The position numbers and the translations under genes were made by a program. The notes beneath the pieces are model-generated. The model was not told the origin of the DNA. It saw nothing but the letters and a program-made list of their open reading frames with translations, and did no database searches. This document shows, piece by piece, positions 32,330 through 41,996 of a stretch of DNA of 64,000 nt (positions within the stretch are counted from its first letter, which is position 1; each line of letters starts with the position of its first letter). Origin of the DNA: CALGKJ01 sp049322695 (lineage in GTDB: Bacteria > Bacillota > Clostridia > Lutisporales > Lutisporaceae). The DNA is taken from assembly GCA_049322695.1 (NCBI GenBank), contig JBMORW010000041.1, positions 1 to 64,000 on the forward strand, in the 5' to 3' direction.

Positions 32330-32367
32330 ATAGCTAAACAGTCGATGATTAATGCTTATATAACATA

Positions 32368-32838
32368 TCATTCTTCTCTGCTCTTTCCCGTGACCCTTAC
32401 TATTTCCAGCTTTACTACAGCTGTATGCCTTGCACTTCTTGCTATGTACTCCAAACCTTCATTTAAAAAGTCCGGCGAATACTTTTCTATTAACTTCTTC
32501 AATGCTTCATTAGCTTCGTTTTCGTCGTCAACTATATAAGCTTTGGCAAACACAATAACACTATCATATACGGTACTGAATTTATCAGGCAGTACCTTAG
32601 TAGCACCAACTATAGTAAAACAGACTTTGTTGTTGTAATTAATGTTGTCCAGCTTTTGCCCATCCTTAGCACAGTGGAAATAAATGCTGCCGTCAGAATA
32701 TACAAAATTGACAGGTACTCCATACGCATAACCGTTTTCACCTGTTGTTGAAATGATTCCATATTCTCCATTTGTAATCAATTTATCAATTGTTGCTTCA
32801 TCTGCTTGTCTGTCTTTTCTTCTCATTTCTCTAAACAT
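32368..32838 (-). CDS. Pyridoxamine-phosphate-oxidase-fold flavin protein, NimA-like
   Basis: About 156 residues; I prefer the second ATG (six bases after GGAGG). The split-barrel PNPOx fold is shown by GEYGIISTTGENGYAYGVPVNFVYSDGSIYFH spread over residues 26-58 and KVCFTIVG. Members bind FMN and include nitroimidazole reductases. The substrate cannot be predicted. Confidence 0.85.
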   Translation of the reverse strand: MFREMRRKDRQADEATIDKLITNGEYGIISTTGENGYAYGVPVNFVYSDGSIYFHCAKDGQKLDNINYNNKVCFTIVGATKVLPDKFSTVYDSVIVFAKAYIVDDENEANEALKKLIEKYSPDFLNEGLEYIARSARHTAVVKLEIVRVTGKSREE

Positions 32839-32986
32839 CATTAACCTCCCTCAATTAATTGCTTTTTCATATCTGTCGATTTAATCTGGTTTCTGTTTCT
32901 GTATATACTATCTGATTTCATACTATCATAACAGCTGTTTTATATCAATTATGGAATAAGACTTTGTTTTTAACACAAAATAATAG

Positions 32987-33016
32987 TTGACTTACAGTCT
33001 GAGTTTAATATATAAT
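32987..33016 (+). promoter_or_regulatory. Promoter of tRNA-Trp
   Basis: TTGACT (32987-32992), 18-base spacer, TATAAT (33011-33016), with the tRNA starting 15 bases later. Confidence 0.8.
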
Positions 33017-33030
33017 AGTAAATGTCTCGC

Positions 33031-33106
33031 AGGGGTATAGCTCAATTGGTAGAGTAGTGGTCTCCAAAACCATTGGTTACGGGTTCAAGTCCTGTTGCCC
33101 CTGCCA
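33031..33106 (+). tRNA. tRNA-Trp (anticodon CCA)
   Basis: A 76-base cloverleaf: acceptor AGGGGTA/TGCCCCT, D-arm GCTC..GAGT, anticodon loop CTCCAAA with CCA, T-arm with GGTTCAAGT, discriminator G and a genome-encoded CCA end. A promoter lies upstream and a terminator downstream, so it is a single-gene unit. Confidence 0.95.
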
Positions 33107-33120
33107 TAATAAAGTATCAA

Positions 33121-33149
33121 AATCTGTATTAATAATACAGATTTTTTTG
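33121..33149 (+). terminator. Terminator of tRNA-Trp
   Basis: AATCTGTATT pairs with AATACAGATT and is followed by TTTTTGTTTT. Confidence 0.85.
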
Positions 33150-33188
33150 TTTTATAATCTCAATTATTTTCTCTTTTATTGATACAAA

Positions 33189-33213
33189 AAACACCGGGTT
33201 AAATCCGGTGTTT
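33189..33213 (-). terminator. Terminator of the M1 peptidase gene
   Basis: AACACCGG pairs with CCGGTGTT over a 7-base loop, followed by T-rich sequence on the minus strand. Confidence 0.8.
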
Positions 33214-33220
33214 ATGTCTG

Positions 33221-34741
33221 TTATTCTTTCTCGTAGAGCCAGCTGTCAAAGAAGTCATCCATTTCCATTCCTGAGACTTTCTCACAAACATTTATGAAGT
33301 CTTCAGTATATGCTATTTTAAATTTATACTCATCGAAATATGTTTGTAATATACGGAAAAATTTTTCTTCTCCAACAAGCTTTCTTATTTCATTCATGAT
33401 GACTGCACCCTTGGTATATACTGTCGGACCATAGTCATCCCAGCTTTCAAACTCGCTTAAGGGCTTGGCAACAACTATATCTTCCGCCTCTTTTTTTACT
33501 CTTTGCTCATGATTTCTGAAATTTCTGTCTGAATCCTTCTTACCAAGCTTCATTTCTTCATAAATTTTCTCAGAATATGAAGTTATGCCTTCATCAAGCC
33601 ATGCTTCGTCGATTTCATCATTTCCCACAAGGCTGTACCACCATTGATGGCCTGTCTCATGAACTATTACTATAGTAAACCAATTCATACTTGATTCTAT
33701 TTCATAGCTTTTATCGCTTATATAAATAAGTCCCGGATATTCCATACCGCTTGGAAATTCAGTCTCTACTACAGAAAAGGATGGAAATGGGTACTTACCA
33801 AACTTTTCATTGAAAAGCTTTAAGGACTCTGCGCCTATTCTTAGAGCTTCCTTGCCTCTTCTGGAATGCTCCTTATAGTAATAGGATTTGACAATTGTAC
33901 CATCAACTATTCTCTCTGCTATTACAAAATTGCTATTGGCAATAAATGCAAAATCTCTCATGCCATTGGCTTCAAATTTCCAGGTTTTGATATTTCCTTC
34001 TACTTTTTCGTCGATTAAATGACCTGAAGCTGCAACTATATATTCTCTTGGTGCCTTTATAACCACATCATAATCAGCAGTATCGCTGAAAAAAGGATCT
34101 CCTATTGGATAGTACTTATCAAGATTCCAGCCATCCTTCTTGTCATATACAGCTGCTATAGGATACCAATTACCCATATTGAAATTAGTTTCACCCCAGC
34201 CAAATCGTTCCCCTGCCGGAGGTATGTGCACTACATACTGCATATTGAGCTCCACAGCTTCTCCAGGCTTTATTGGAGAAGCAAGCTTCACCTTCATTAT
34301 TGTGCTTCCTTCGCCTTGGAAGCTGTACTCCAGCTGTGAACCTCTGGCAGTATCGCTTACTGATTTTATTTCTGTATATCCGGGTTGAAAGCCTCTTGGA
34401 TACGCATTCTTAAAATCATCAAACAAAAATGGTGCTGTAACTTCTGTTTTGAAGGCATTGGTATAAACGTGAAAATACAGCTCCTTAAGCTCAATGTCTT
34501 CATTATTTATATATTTTACATTTTGTTCTGCAGTAAGAAGCTTATCTTCTGTGTTTAAATCTGCAACGATACTGTATTGGTTAATATCTTTGCTTTTTTC
34601 AACTCTGTTCAACTTTGCAGCTCCAATGCTGGTTTTTGGCTGCATATTGCCTGAGTCGCTGCTGTTAGCCCCACTAATGCATGAAGTCATTAATGCTATT
34701 GCAAGCACTAATACTATAAGGGTTCTTGTAATTCTCTTCAT
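33221..34741 (-). CDS. M1-family zinc metallopeptidase, lipoprotein
   Basis: Signal with lipobox (LMTSC, Cys at about 21), then a beta domain and a gluzincin catalytic domain with HETGH (zinc, about residue 378) and the third ligand Glu in AWLDEGITS. The exopeptidase motif is GMEYPG (G-M-E-x-P) rather than GAMEN. It would trim peptides at the outer face of the membrane. It lacks the large C-terminal helical domain of PepN. Confidence 0.9.
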   Translation of the reverse strand: MKRITRTLIVLVLAIALMTSCISGANSSDSGNMQPKTSIGAAKLNRVEKSKDINQYSIVADLNTEDKLLTAEQNVKYINNEDIELKELYFHVYTNAFKTEVTAPFLFDDFKNAYPRGFQPGYTEIKSVSDTARGSQLEYSFQGEGSTIMKVKLASPIKPGEAVELNMQYVVHIPPAGERFGWGETNFNMGNWYPIAAVYDKKDGWNLDKYYPIGDPFFSDTADYDVVIKAPREYIVAASGHLIDEKVEGNIKTWKFEANGMRDFAFIANSNFVIAERIVDGTIVKSYYYKEHSRRGKEALRIGAESLKLFNEKFGKYPFPSFSVVETEFPSGMEYPGLIYISDKSYEIESSMNWFTIVIVHETGHQWWYSLVGNDEIDEAWLDEGITSYSEKIYEEMKLGKKDSDRNFRNHEQRVKKEAEDIVVAKPLSEFESWDDYGPTVYTKGAVIMNEIRKLVGEEKFFRILQTYFDEYKFKIAYTEDFINVCEKVSGMEMDDFFDSWLYEKE

Positions 34742-34755
34742 AACACATCTCCCTT

Positions 34756-35013
34756 TTATCTGTTTCTTCTTACAGAGTCATTGTGCTCTGTTATTTTCTT
34801 TATAATATAGTCGTACCCGTTTTCACTGTGAGGTATAAGACATTTTGAACAGTCCTTTATTCCATCGTTCATAACATAATTACCGCCGCAGTCATCAAGA
34901 AAATATAGAGCACAGTAACAGAAAAGACAATTAAAACTATCTTCATTAGCTACTTTATGACAGGGAAAGTATTCACATTCCTTGTTCTGAAAAAACCTAT
35001 ATGAATTCTCCAT
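34756..35013 (-). CDS. Cysteine-rich small-domain protein
   Basis: Start at the ATG at 35011-35013 (MENSYRFFQNKECEYFPCHK), after GGGGGG. Eight cysteines in pairs (CEYFPC, CLFCYC, CGG, CSKC) over 85 residues match the pfam cysteine-rich small domain found beside cobalamin and other metal genes. It may bind a metal or Fe-S cluster. It follows asnS by 22 bases. Function unknown. Confidence 0.75.
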   Translation of the reverse strand: MENSYRFFQNKECEYFPCHKVANEDSFNCLFCYCALYFLDDCGGNYVMNDGIKDCSKCLIPHSENGYDYIIKKITEHNDSVRRNR

Positions 35014-35035
35014 ATTAACCCCCCTTTTGGTAGTA

Positions 35036-36427
35036 TTAAAACTCAAGGTTTCCAACCGTTCTTGGGAATGGTACTACATCCCTGATATTGGACATACCGG
35101 TAATATACATAAGTATGCGCTCAAAGCCCAATCCATAGCCTGCATGCTTAGCTCCACCATACTTTCTTGTGTCAAGGTACCAGGAATAGTCTTCCTTATG
35201 CAACCCCTTTTCATCCATTATCCTTTCAAGCACATCAAGACGCTCTTCTCTCTGACTTCCTCCTATTATCTCGCCTACACCTGGAACTAAAAGATCCATT
35301 GCCGCTACAGTTTTATTATCGTCATTTAATCGCATATAGAAGGCTTTTATTTCCTTTGGGTAGTTAATAAGGAAAATAGGTTTCTTATAAACCTTTTCAG
35401 TCAGATACCTTTCATGCTCCGTCTGCAGGTCTGTCCCCCAGTCAACAGGATACTCGAATTTTTCTCCGGATTTTTTCAATACTTCTATGGCATCAGTATA
35501 TGAGACTCTGCCAAAATCTGAGTTTATTATGTTATTCAGTCTTTCCAGCAAGTTCTTGTCTATCTGAGTATTGAAGAATTCCATTTCTTCTGGTGCGTTT
35601 TCAAGAACATAATTGATGATGTATTTAATCATCTCTTCAGCAAGATCCATATTATCCTCAAGATCTGCAAATGCTATCTCCGGCTCTATCATCCAAAACT
35701 CTGCAGCATGTCTTGCAGTGTTTGAGTTTTCTGCTCTGAAGGTAGGACCAAAGGTATAGACGTTCCTAAAGGCCATACAGAAGGTTTCTACGTTAAGCTG
35801 TCCACTGACTGTAAGATTCGATTCTTTCTCAAAAAAATCCTTTTTATAGTCAATTTTTCCATTTTCATCCCTAGGAATACTATTTAAATCCAAGGTTGTG
35901 ACTTTAAACATCTCTCCTGCACCTTCACAGTCACTGCCTGTTATTATCGGTGTATGCACATATACAAAGCCTTTTTCCTGAAAGAATCTGTGTATTGCAT
36001 AGGCTACCAGGGATCTTACTCTAAATACGGCAGAAAAGGTGTTTGTTCTTGGTCTCAAATGAGCAATGGTTCTTAAAAACTCAAAGCTGTGACCTTTCTT
36101 TTGCAGAGGATATTCCTGAGGAGAAGCTCCTAAAATCTCTATTTTGGACGCTTTCAACTCAAAGGGCTGTTTTGCACCTGGAGATTCTACAAAGAGACCT
36201 TCCACTCTTATTGAAGAGCCAACCAGCAGCTTCGAAATTTCCTTGAAGTTCTCAATGCCTTCCTCAAATACTATCTGAAGATTCTTAAAGAAGCTGCCGT
36301 CATTAAGCTCAATGAAACCGAATGCCTTTGAAACTCTTACGGTCTTTATCCAGCCTGCAACTTCAATCTCATTGCCAATAAACTCCCCTGTTTGCTTGTA
36401 TAGTTGTTTTACTACTACTTTTTTCAT
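35036..36427 (-). CDS. asnS: Asparagine-tRNA ligase
   Basis: Class II synthetase of 463 residues: an OB-fold anticodon domain (about 15-115), then motif 2 (FRAENSNTARHAAEFWMIEPE) and motif 3 (GYGLGFERILMYITG) of the AsxRS group. The ATG at 36425-36427 follows AGGAGG; a TTG three codons earlier is also open. It is controlled by an Asn-specific T-box leader, which supports AsnRS rather than AspRS. Confidence 0.95.
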   Translation of the reverse strand: MKKVVVKQLYKQTGEFIGNEIEVAGWIKTVRVSKAFGFIELNDGSFFKNLQIVFEEGIENFKEISKLLVGSSIRVEGLFVESPGAKQPFELKASKIEILGASPQEYPLQKKGHSFEFLRTIAHLRPRTNTFSAVFRVRSLVAYAIHRFFQEKGFVYVHTPIITGSDCEGAGEMFKVTTLDLNSIPRDENGKIDYKKDFFEKESNLTVSGQLNVETFCMAFRNVYTFGPTFRAENSNTARHAAEFWMIEPEIAFADLEDNMDLAEEMIKYIINYVLENAPEEMEFFNTQIDKNLLERLNNIINSDFGRVSYTDAIEVLKKSGEKFEYPVDWGTDLQTEHERYLTEKVYKKPIFLINYPKEIKAFYMRLNDDNKTVAAMDLLVPGVGEIIGGSQREERLDVLERIMDEKGLHKEDYSWYLDTRKYGGAKHAGYGLGFERILMYITGMSNIRDVVPFPRTVGNLEF

Positions 36428-36451
36428 ATTACTCAACCTCCTGTATTATAA

Positions 36452-36745
36452 AAAATAGAGCCATTCATCCCTTGGTGAAGGGACGAATGGCTCGCGGTAC
36501 CACCCTTATTGTCATAAAGACCGGCTTTACAGCAAATCTTACTTTATTCAGTAACAAACAAAGCTTTAACTTGCCCCGAGATTAACGGTTCGGTTCCGTA
36601 TAAGCCTACCGACAGACCCATTGTGAGCATGCTTTCGGTTATAGACTCAGAGATGTTCTTCAATATAACCCTACATCGAACTTGCACCATCTTCGACTCG
36701 CTTTAAGCAGAATATCATATCTACTCTTCTCATCATTGTCTTTAA
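36452..36745 (-). ncRNA. T-box riboswitch leader, asparagine specifier
   Basis: The minus strand carries the T-box GGGTGGTACCGCGAG (about 36494-36508), a specifier segment GAAGAACATCTCTGAG with codon AAC (36655-36657) and a terminator (GAGCCATTC..GAATGGCTC then T-rich, 36452-36492). AAC means Asn, fitting asnS. Confidence 0.93.
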
Positions 36746-36758
36746 TGCTATTGATAGA

Positions 36759-36787
36759 ATTTTAATACAAATAGTATTTTGTGTCAA
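36759..36787 (-). promoter_or_regulatory. Sigma-A promoter of the asnS T-box
   Basis: TTGACA (36782-36787), 17-base spacer, TAAAAT (36759-36764) on the minus strand. Confidence 0.85.
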
Positions 36788-36838
36788 TAGAAATGTTAGT
36801 CGCTAGCTACTTGCTTTCAACAGTCATTGGTCACTATT

Positions 36839-38284
36839 TTATACTCTCAAATCCACTTCTATGTTTAGTATATCCATATTTTCACGAAGTATCGGATATA
36901 TATATTCCTCCAGGAATTCTGTAACCTGCTCGGGAGCTCTGCCTATGAAATTTTTTGCATCCATCAATTCTAGAATTTCCTTCTCCGTCATCATGAAGGC
37001 CTCATCATTGATAATCAGAGATAAAAGGTTATTGTCCAAGCCTTCTTCCTTAACTCTTCTGCTTGCTTCCATGGAGTATATCCTTATTTTTTCATGAAGC
37101 TCCTGCCTGTCTCCTCCTCTTTTTACAGCTTCCATCAGAATGGTCTCTGTAGCCATAAAAGGCAGCTCAAGTTCTATATGCTTCTTTATCATTTTTTCAT
37201 ATACAACAAGACCATTCGATACATTGATCATTATCTCCAATATACTGTCTACTGCTAAAAAGGCCTGTGGTACAGCAAGTCTCTTATTGGCTGAATCATC
37301 CAGAGTTCTCTCAAACCATTGCGTTGCTGCAGTTATTACAGGATTAAGGGCATTTACTATTACAAACCTCGCCAATGCGCCTATTCTCTCGCTTCTCATA
37401 GGATTCCTCTTATATGCCATGGCAGAGGAACCTATCTGGTGCTTTTCAAAAGGCTCTTCTATTTCCTTCAGGCTTTGCAGCAATCTAATGTCATTACTGA
37501 ATTTATAGGCAGATTCCGCTATATGCGAAAGCACGTTCAGTACTTGACTATCCAGCTTTCTGGTATAGGTTTGTCCAGTAACTGCAAAGGATTTGTCAAA
37601 GCCCATTTTTTCAGCTACCCTATTGTCAAGCTCTCTGATTTTTTCGTGATTCCCATCAAATAGAGACATGAAGCTAGCCTGTGTGCCGGTGGTGCCTTTT
37701 ACACCTCTCAGCTTCATTCGAGTGAGCTGGAATTCAAGCTCCTCAAGATCCAGCAGGAAATCCTGTATCCATAAGCAGCAGCGTTTTCCAACCGTTGTCA
37801 GCTGTGCAGGTTGAAAATGCGTAAATCCTAAAGTAGGTAAATCCTTATATTTAAGTGCAAACTTGGAAAGATTGCTTAGTACATTAATCAGTTTTTTACG
37901 TGTGAGCTTCAGACCTTCATTCATCTGTATAACATCAGTATTGTCACCTACAAAGGCACTGGTAGCTCCAAGGTGAATGATTGGCTTAGCCTTTGGACAC
38001 TGCAGCCCGTATGCATAAACATGTGACATAACATCATGTCTGGTTTCCTTTTCTCTTATAATTGCATCCTCATAGTTTATATCATATATATGCTCCTTCA
38101 TTTCTGCAATTTGTTCTTCACTAATATTCAAGCCAAGCTCTTTTTCGCTCTCTGCAAGAGCTATCCACAGCTTTCTCCAGGTCGAGAACTTATAATCATC
38201 AGAAAAAATATATGACATATCCTTACTTGCATATCTGCTTATCAGTGGATTCTGATATTCCTTGGTATTTGAATTATAAGACAT
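36839..38284 (-). CDS. purB: Adenylosuccinate lyase, long form
   Basis: This 481-residue member of the fumarase/ASL superfamily has the signature loop GSSAMAYKRNPMRSE (about 290), catalytic His in the TSAFVGDNTD and LGFTHFQPAQLT regions. It converts SAICAR to AICAR and adenylosuccinate to AMP. The length and MRSE motif resemble the animal-type ADSL more than the roughly 430-residue Bacillus PurB. It precedes asnS but is separated from it by the T-box. Confidence 0.93.
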   Translation of the reverse strand: MSYNSNTKEYQNPLISRYASKDMSYIFSDDYKFSTWRKLWIALAESEKELGLNISEEQIAEMKEHIYDINYEDAIIREKETRHDVMSHVYAYGLQCPKAKPIIHLGATSAFVGDNTDVIQMNEGLKLTRKKLINVLSNLSKFALKYKDLPTLGFTHFQPAQLTTVGKRCCLWIQDFLLDLEELEFQLTRMKLRGVKGTTGTQASFMSLFDGNHEKIRELDNRVAEKMGFDKSFAVTGQTYTRKLDSQVLNVLSHIAESAYKFSNDIRLLQSLKEIEEPFEKHQIGSSAMAYKRNPMRSERIGALARFVIVNALNPVITAATQWFERTLDDSANKRLAVPQAFLAVDSILEIMINVSNGLVVYEKMIKKHIELELPFMATETILMEAVKRGGDRQELHEKIRIYSMEASRRVKEEGLDNNLLSLIINDEAFMMTEKEILELMDAKNFIGRAPEQVTEFLEEYIYPILRENMDILNIEVDLRV

Positions 38285-38295
38285 ATTCTACCTCT

Positions 38296-39498
38296 CTATC
38301 TTAAATTTTGCTTTATGAAGCTTTCAAATCTGTCTAAGCCCTCCTGGATGTTCTTCATGGAGGTTGCATAGGAAAGTCTGATAAAGCTGTCCGTTCCAAA
38401 GGCTGCACCCGGTATGACTGCTACCTGGCCCCTTTCTAGAAGAATTTGTGCAAAATCAAGAGAGCTGTTTATTATTTCGCCGCAAAACTCTCTTCCCATA
38501 TAGCTGCTTATATCGACATATACATAAAAAGCTCCTTCAGGCATTATACAAGTCAAGCCCTCCATTGTAGAAAGCCGATCATACATATAATTTCTTCTCT
38601 CACCGAACTCTCTCACCATATTGTGAACGTCATCCTGGGGCCCTATTAATGCTATAGTTGAAGCATACTGTGCTATGGAATTAGGATGCGAAACAGCATG
38701 GCTCTGTACACCGGACATAGCCTTTACAAGCTTTTCGTCAGCTGCTGCATAGCCAATTCTCCAGCCAGTCATAGCATATGCCTTTGACATACCGTTTATA
38801 ACTATAGTCAATTCCTTTATAGCTTCCCCCAGGGCTGCAATACTAACATGCTTCTTGCCATCATATGTAAGTTGTTCATAGATTTCATCAGATACTACAT
38901 ATATGTTATTCTCTACTGCTAAATCAGCAATATGCTTTAACTCATCCTCAGAATATATTGCACCTGTAGGATTGCTTGGTGTATTTAAAAGTATAGCCTT
39001 TGTCTTCTCTGTTATGGCTGACTGCAGTTCTTCTCTGGTCATCTTGAAGTTATTCTCTTTTTTTGTTTCAACAAGAACGGGAACTCCGTCATTAAGCTTT
39101 ATTATCTCAGTATAGCTTACCCAATATGGAACAGGTACAATTACTTCATCACCAGGGTTCAGAATAGCTGCAAAGGTGTTGGAAAGAGAATGCTTTGCTC
39201 CACTTGAAACAATAATCTGGTTTGGATTATAATCAAGATTGTTGTCTCTTTTAAGCTTCTGACAAATAGCTTTTCTTAATTCCATGGTACCCTGAGCAGC
39301 AGTATATCTTGTAAAGCCTTTGTTTATGGCTTCTATGGCTGCTTCCCTGATATACTCTGGTGTGTCGAAATCTGGTTCTCCTGCGCCAAAGCCATAGACC
39401 TTTATTCCGTCAGCCAGCATTTGCTTTAACTTAGCATCAATAGCTAATGTTATGGATGGTGCAATTTTTGAAATTTTGTCAGCAATCTTTAGACTCAT
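38296..39498 (-). CDS. Class I aspartate-type aminotransferase
   Basis: The 400 residues include SSGAKHSLSN, NTPSNPTGAIY, the PLP lysine in GMSKAYAMTGWRIGY and a late Arg (FIRLSYATS) for the substrate carboxylate. It is closest to AspB/AspC of Bacillus, which makes aspartate from oxaloacetate. It sits 11 bases before purB, and aspartate feeds both PurB-linked purine synthesis and AsnS. Confidence 0.92.
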   Translation of the reverse strand: MSLKIADKISKIAPSITLAIDAKLKQMLADGIKVYGFGAGEPDFDTPEYIREAAIEAINKGFTRYTAAQGTMELRKAICQKLKRDNNLDYNPNQIIVSSGAKHSLSNTFAAILNPGDEVIVPVPYWVSYTEIIKLNDGVPVLVETKKENNFKMTREELQSAITEKTKAILLNTPSNPTGAIYSEDELKHIADLAVENNIYVVSDEIYEQLTYDGKKHVSIAALGEAIKELTIVINGMSKAYAMTGWRIGYAAADEKLVKAMSGVQSHAVSHPNSIAQYASTIALIGPQDDVHNMVREFGERRNYMYDRLSTMEGLTCIMPEGAFYVYVDISSYMGREFCGEIINSSLDFAQILLERGQVAVIPGAAFGTDSFIRLSYATSMKNIQEGLDRFESFIKQNLR

Positions 39499-39519
39499 TT
39501 TTTATACCTCCGCCTGTAA

Positions 39520-40377
39520 TTAGTTAAGAAAATATTTACTTAGCTCTTTCAGCTCTTGAACATTTTTATAATCAACCCACACACTTCCCAGTATGGGCTC
39601 ATTATTCATAAATACTCCATGGCAGTCCGAGCCGCCTGTTATTACAAATTTTCTGGCATGGGCAATCTGAAGCATTTTATTGACTGTTTCATCTGTATGC
39701 TTAGAGTGGTATACTTCCAGGCCTTTAATACCCATATCCATTATCTCATTCAGCTTGATATTCCTGCTTATTAGCCCGGGATGAGCCAATACAGGCACTC
39801 CTCCCACATGCTTTATGATTTCTACAGCTTCCTGGCAGGTCAGCTTATATCTTTCTACGTATGCAGGCTCTCCCTTTCCTATATATTTATCAAAGGCTTC
39901 CTTAATATTGCCTATATAGCCCTTATCTATCATGGCTCTGGCAATATGCGGTCTTCCTATTATTCCCTTTTCTGCTATGCTTTTGACTTGCTCAAGAGTT
40001 ATTTCTATTCCAAGTGAATTGAGTTTATCTATCATTCTTTCAGCTCTGTTGTGCCTTGAGTCATGTATTTTATACAATAATTCAAGAAGGTAGGTTGATT
40101 TGTAATCTATAAAATAACCTAATATATGTATCTCTTCACCTTGGTACTCTGTACTGAGCTCAATACCGGGTATGACCTCCAACTGCTGATTGCTTTTGCT
40201 ATTACATGCTATGTCTTGCGATGCAGCTTTGATTGCCTTGTCTATGCCGTTTACAGTATCATGGTCGGTTATTGCAATGGCTTTCATTCTCTTCTTAATA
40301 GCCCATTGAACCACTTCCTCGGATGTCAGAAGCCCATCTGATGCATTGGTATGTATATGTAAATCTGCTTTCAGCAT
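39520..40377 (-). CDS. PHP-domain phosphoesterase
   Basis: A full PHP fold of 285 residues: HIHTNASDG at the start, TDHDT, a metal-binding PGIELS, GRPHIARAM, LAHPG and GSDCHG near the end, all metal ligands. Relatives include RNase AM/TrpH-like 3',5'-nucleotide phosphatase. It is probably an oligonucleotide or nucleotide phosphatase. Adjacent to the aminotransferase gene. Confidence 0.9.
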   Translation of the reverse strand: MLKADLHIHTNASDGLLTSEEVVQWAIKKRMKAIAITDHDTVNGIDKAIKAASQDIACNSKSNQQLEVIPGIELSTEYQGEEIHILGYFIDYKSTYLLELLYKIHDSRHNRAERMIDKLNSLGIEITLEQVKSIAEKGIIGRPHIARAMIDKGYIGNIKEAFDKYIGKGEPAYVERYKLTCQEAVEIIKHVGGVPVLAHPGLISRNIKLNEIMDMGIKGLEVYHSKHTDETVNKMLQIAHARKFVITGGSDCHGVFMNNEPILGSVWVDYKNVQELKELSKYFLN

Positions 40378-40565
40378 AATAACCTCACCTGTTATGATTT
40401 TTGCTTCTCAACATTATTAATTATACCATTATTTCACTGTTTTGTGTCAATTGAAACTGGCTTTATACAAAAATATACATTGAATGCATAAAAGTAGTGT
40501 ACAATAAAAAAGGCTCCTTATGTGTATGACTCATTTACGAGTATACCTCATATGAAGCACTTTTA

Positions 40566-40826
40566 TTATCTTGGCTCAACCAAAAGCTTTATTGCCGTTC
40601 TCTCTTCGCCATCTATTTCAATGTCCGTAAATGCTGGAATACATATTAAATCTATACCGCTGGGAGCCACAAAACCTCTAGCAATTGCTATTGCTTTTAT
40701 TGCTTGGTTCAGAGCGCCTGCACCTATCGTTTGAATTTCTGCTCCGCCTTTTTCTCTCAATACTCCTGCCAAGGCACCTGCAACAGAGTTAGGATTGGAT
40801 TTTGCTGATACTTTTAATACTTCCAC
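40566..40826 (-). CDS. spoVS: Stage V sporulation protein S
   Basis: I use the GTG at 40824-40826, which gives the standard 86-residue protein beginning M-E-V-L-K-V-S-A-K-S, with GGGGTG nine bases upstream; the frame is open 11 codons further. The AlbA-like SpoVS family is recognised from SVAGALAGVLRE and QTIGAGALNQAIKAIAIARG. Needed for spore coat and septation steps in Bacillus. Confidence 0.95.
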   Translation of the reverse strand: MEVLKVSAKSNPNSVAGALAGVLREKGGAEIQTIGAGALNQAIKAIAIARGFVAPSGIDLICIPAFTDIEIDGEERTAIKLLVEPR

Positions 40827-40997
40827 TTGGTATGTCACCCCTTTAAATTTGTTGTACAATACCAGTTTATTCTACAAAGTTTTACAAAACCCTCTTTTTT
40901 TTGACACAATTTCTAATATTTAGACAAATGCTTTTTACTACTATAAGCTTACAGTATATAACCCGAACTATTATCACAGTTATTATTTACTGTCTGC

Positions 40998-41771
40998 TTA
41001 CTCATGATAGTTTAGTCTTTTTATTGTTTTCAGTTTGTCATGCTCGTCAAGCATCAATACTATTGCTCCAAAAATCGCTTCACCGTCTGCCACCTCAAAC
41101 CTTCCGGGCATCATAGTCAGAAACTTTTTTATTATAATTTCCTTCTCAACTCCCAGAACAGAGTTTCTGGGTCCTGTCATTCCGAGATCAGTAATGTATC
41201 CGGTACCCATTGGCAATATTCTTTCATCGGAGGTCTGTATATGTGTGTGTGTGCCAAATACAGCAGTAACTCTGCCGTCAAGATACCAGCCCATTGCCTG
41301 CTTTTCTGAAGTGGCTTCGGCATGCATATCTACTATTATTATATCTGCTTTATGAGGTATATCCGTTAAAATATAATCTATAGTTCTGAATGGGCAGTCA
41401 GCTCCATCCATGAATACTCTTCCGGATAGGTTTACCACTGCTATACTTTTTTCTTTACATCTAACTATTGTATAGCCTTTTCCGGGATTATTATCAGGAT
41501 AATTTGCGGGACGTATTAGCCTGTCTTCCCTGTCTATGAAATCCAATATTTCTTTTTTTGCCCAGGTATGGTTTCCAAGTGTTATTACGTCAATGCCCAT
41601 GTCAACAAGCTCATCATATGTACTTTTTGTAATGCCAACACCGCCTGCACTGTTCTCTCCGTTTGCAATTACAAAATCTATATCATGCTCTAGCTTTATC
41701 GAACTCAAATTTTTCTTCAAATAATTTCTCCCAGGCCTGCCCACAATATCTCCAATGCAAAGTATGTTCAT
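40998..41771 (-). CDS. ymdB: YmdB-family metallophosphoesterase
   Basis: 257 residues with the binuclear metal motifs GDIVGRPGR, NGENSAGGVGI, GNHTW and MHAEATSEKQAMG and GTHTHIQTSD. In Bacillus YmdB is a 2',3'-cyclic-nucleotide phosphodiesterase affecting biofilm choice. It is encoded directly after rny here, the usual partner gene. Confidence 0.93.
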   Translation of the reverse strand: MNILCIGDIVGRPGRNYLKKNLSSIKLEHDIDFVIANGENSAGGVGITKSTYDELVDMGIDVITLGNHTWAKKEILDFIDREDRLIRPANYPDNNPGKGYTIVRCKEKSIAVVNLSGRVFMDGADCPFRTIDYILTDIPHKADIIIVDMHAEATSEKQAMGWYLDGRVTAVFGTHTHIQTSDERILPMGTGYITDLGMTGPRNSVLGVEKEIIIKKFLTMMPGRFEVADGEAIFGAIVLMLDEHDKLKTIKRLNYHE

Positions 41772-41787
41772 ATGTACCTCCGTTCAA

Positions 41788-41875
41788 TCGCTAACCGCTG
41801 ACTACTAACCTCTACAGTATGTATGCCTTAAAGCTTTACTCAAGGTTAGAAGTTAGAAGTTAGTGCTTAGTAGTT
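41788..41875. repeat. Inverted GTTAG-type intergenic repeat
   Basis: Left arm CTAACCGCTGACTACTAACC and right arm made of GTTAGAAGTTAGAAGTTAGTGCTT-like short units can pair over the gap. Such TTAGTAGTTAG elements occur between genes in many Clostridia. It is not coding, and it lacks CRISPR spacing. Confidence 0.5.
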
Positions 41876-41930
41876 AATATTTATATTATAACCCCAAAGC
41901 AGCCATTTACGCTATATAGCAATAATAGAA

Positions 41931-41964
41931 AGAGGAATGCATATTACTTGCAATCCTCTTTCAT
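41931..41964 (-). terminator. Terminator of rny
   Basis: AAAGAGGA-TTGCA pairs with TGCA-TTCCTCTTT, 30 bases after the rny stop on the minus strand. Confidence 0.75.
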
Positions 41965-41996
41965 AAAATTTATCAATACCTCATAGGAAGTATTAT

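Noticed and set aside
41788..41875. GTTAG-type repeats considered as a CRISPR array
   Set aside because: Units are very short, touching and imperfect, with no spacers and no cas genes.
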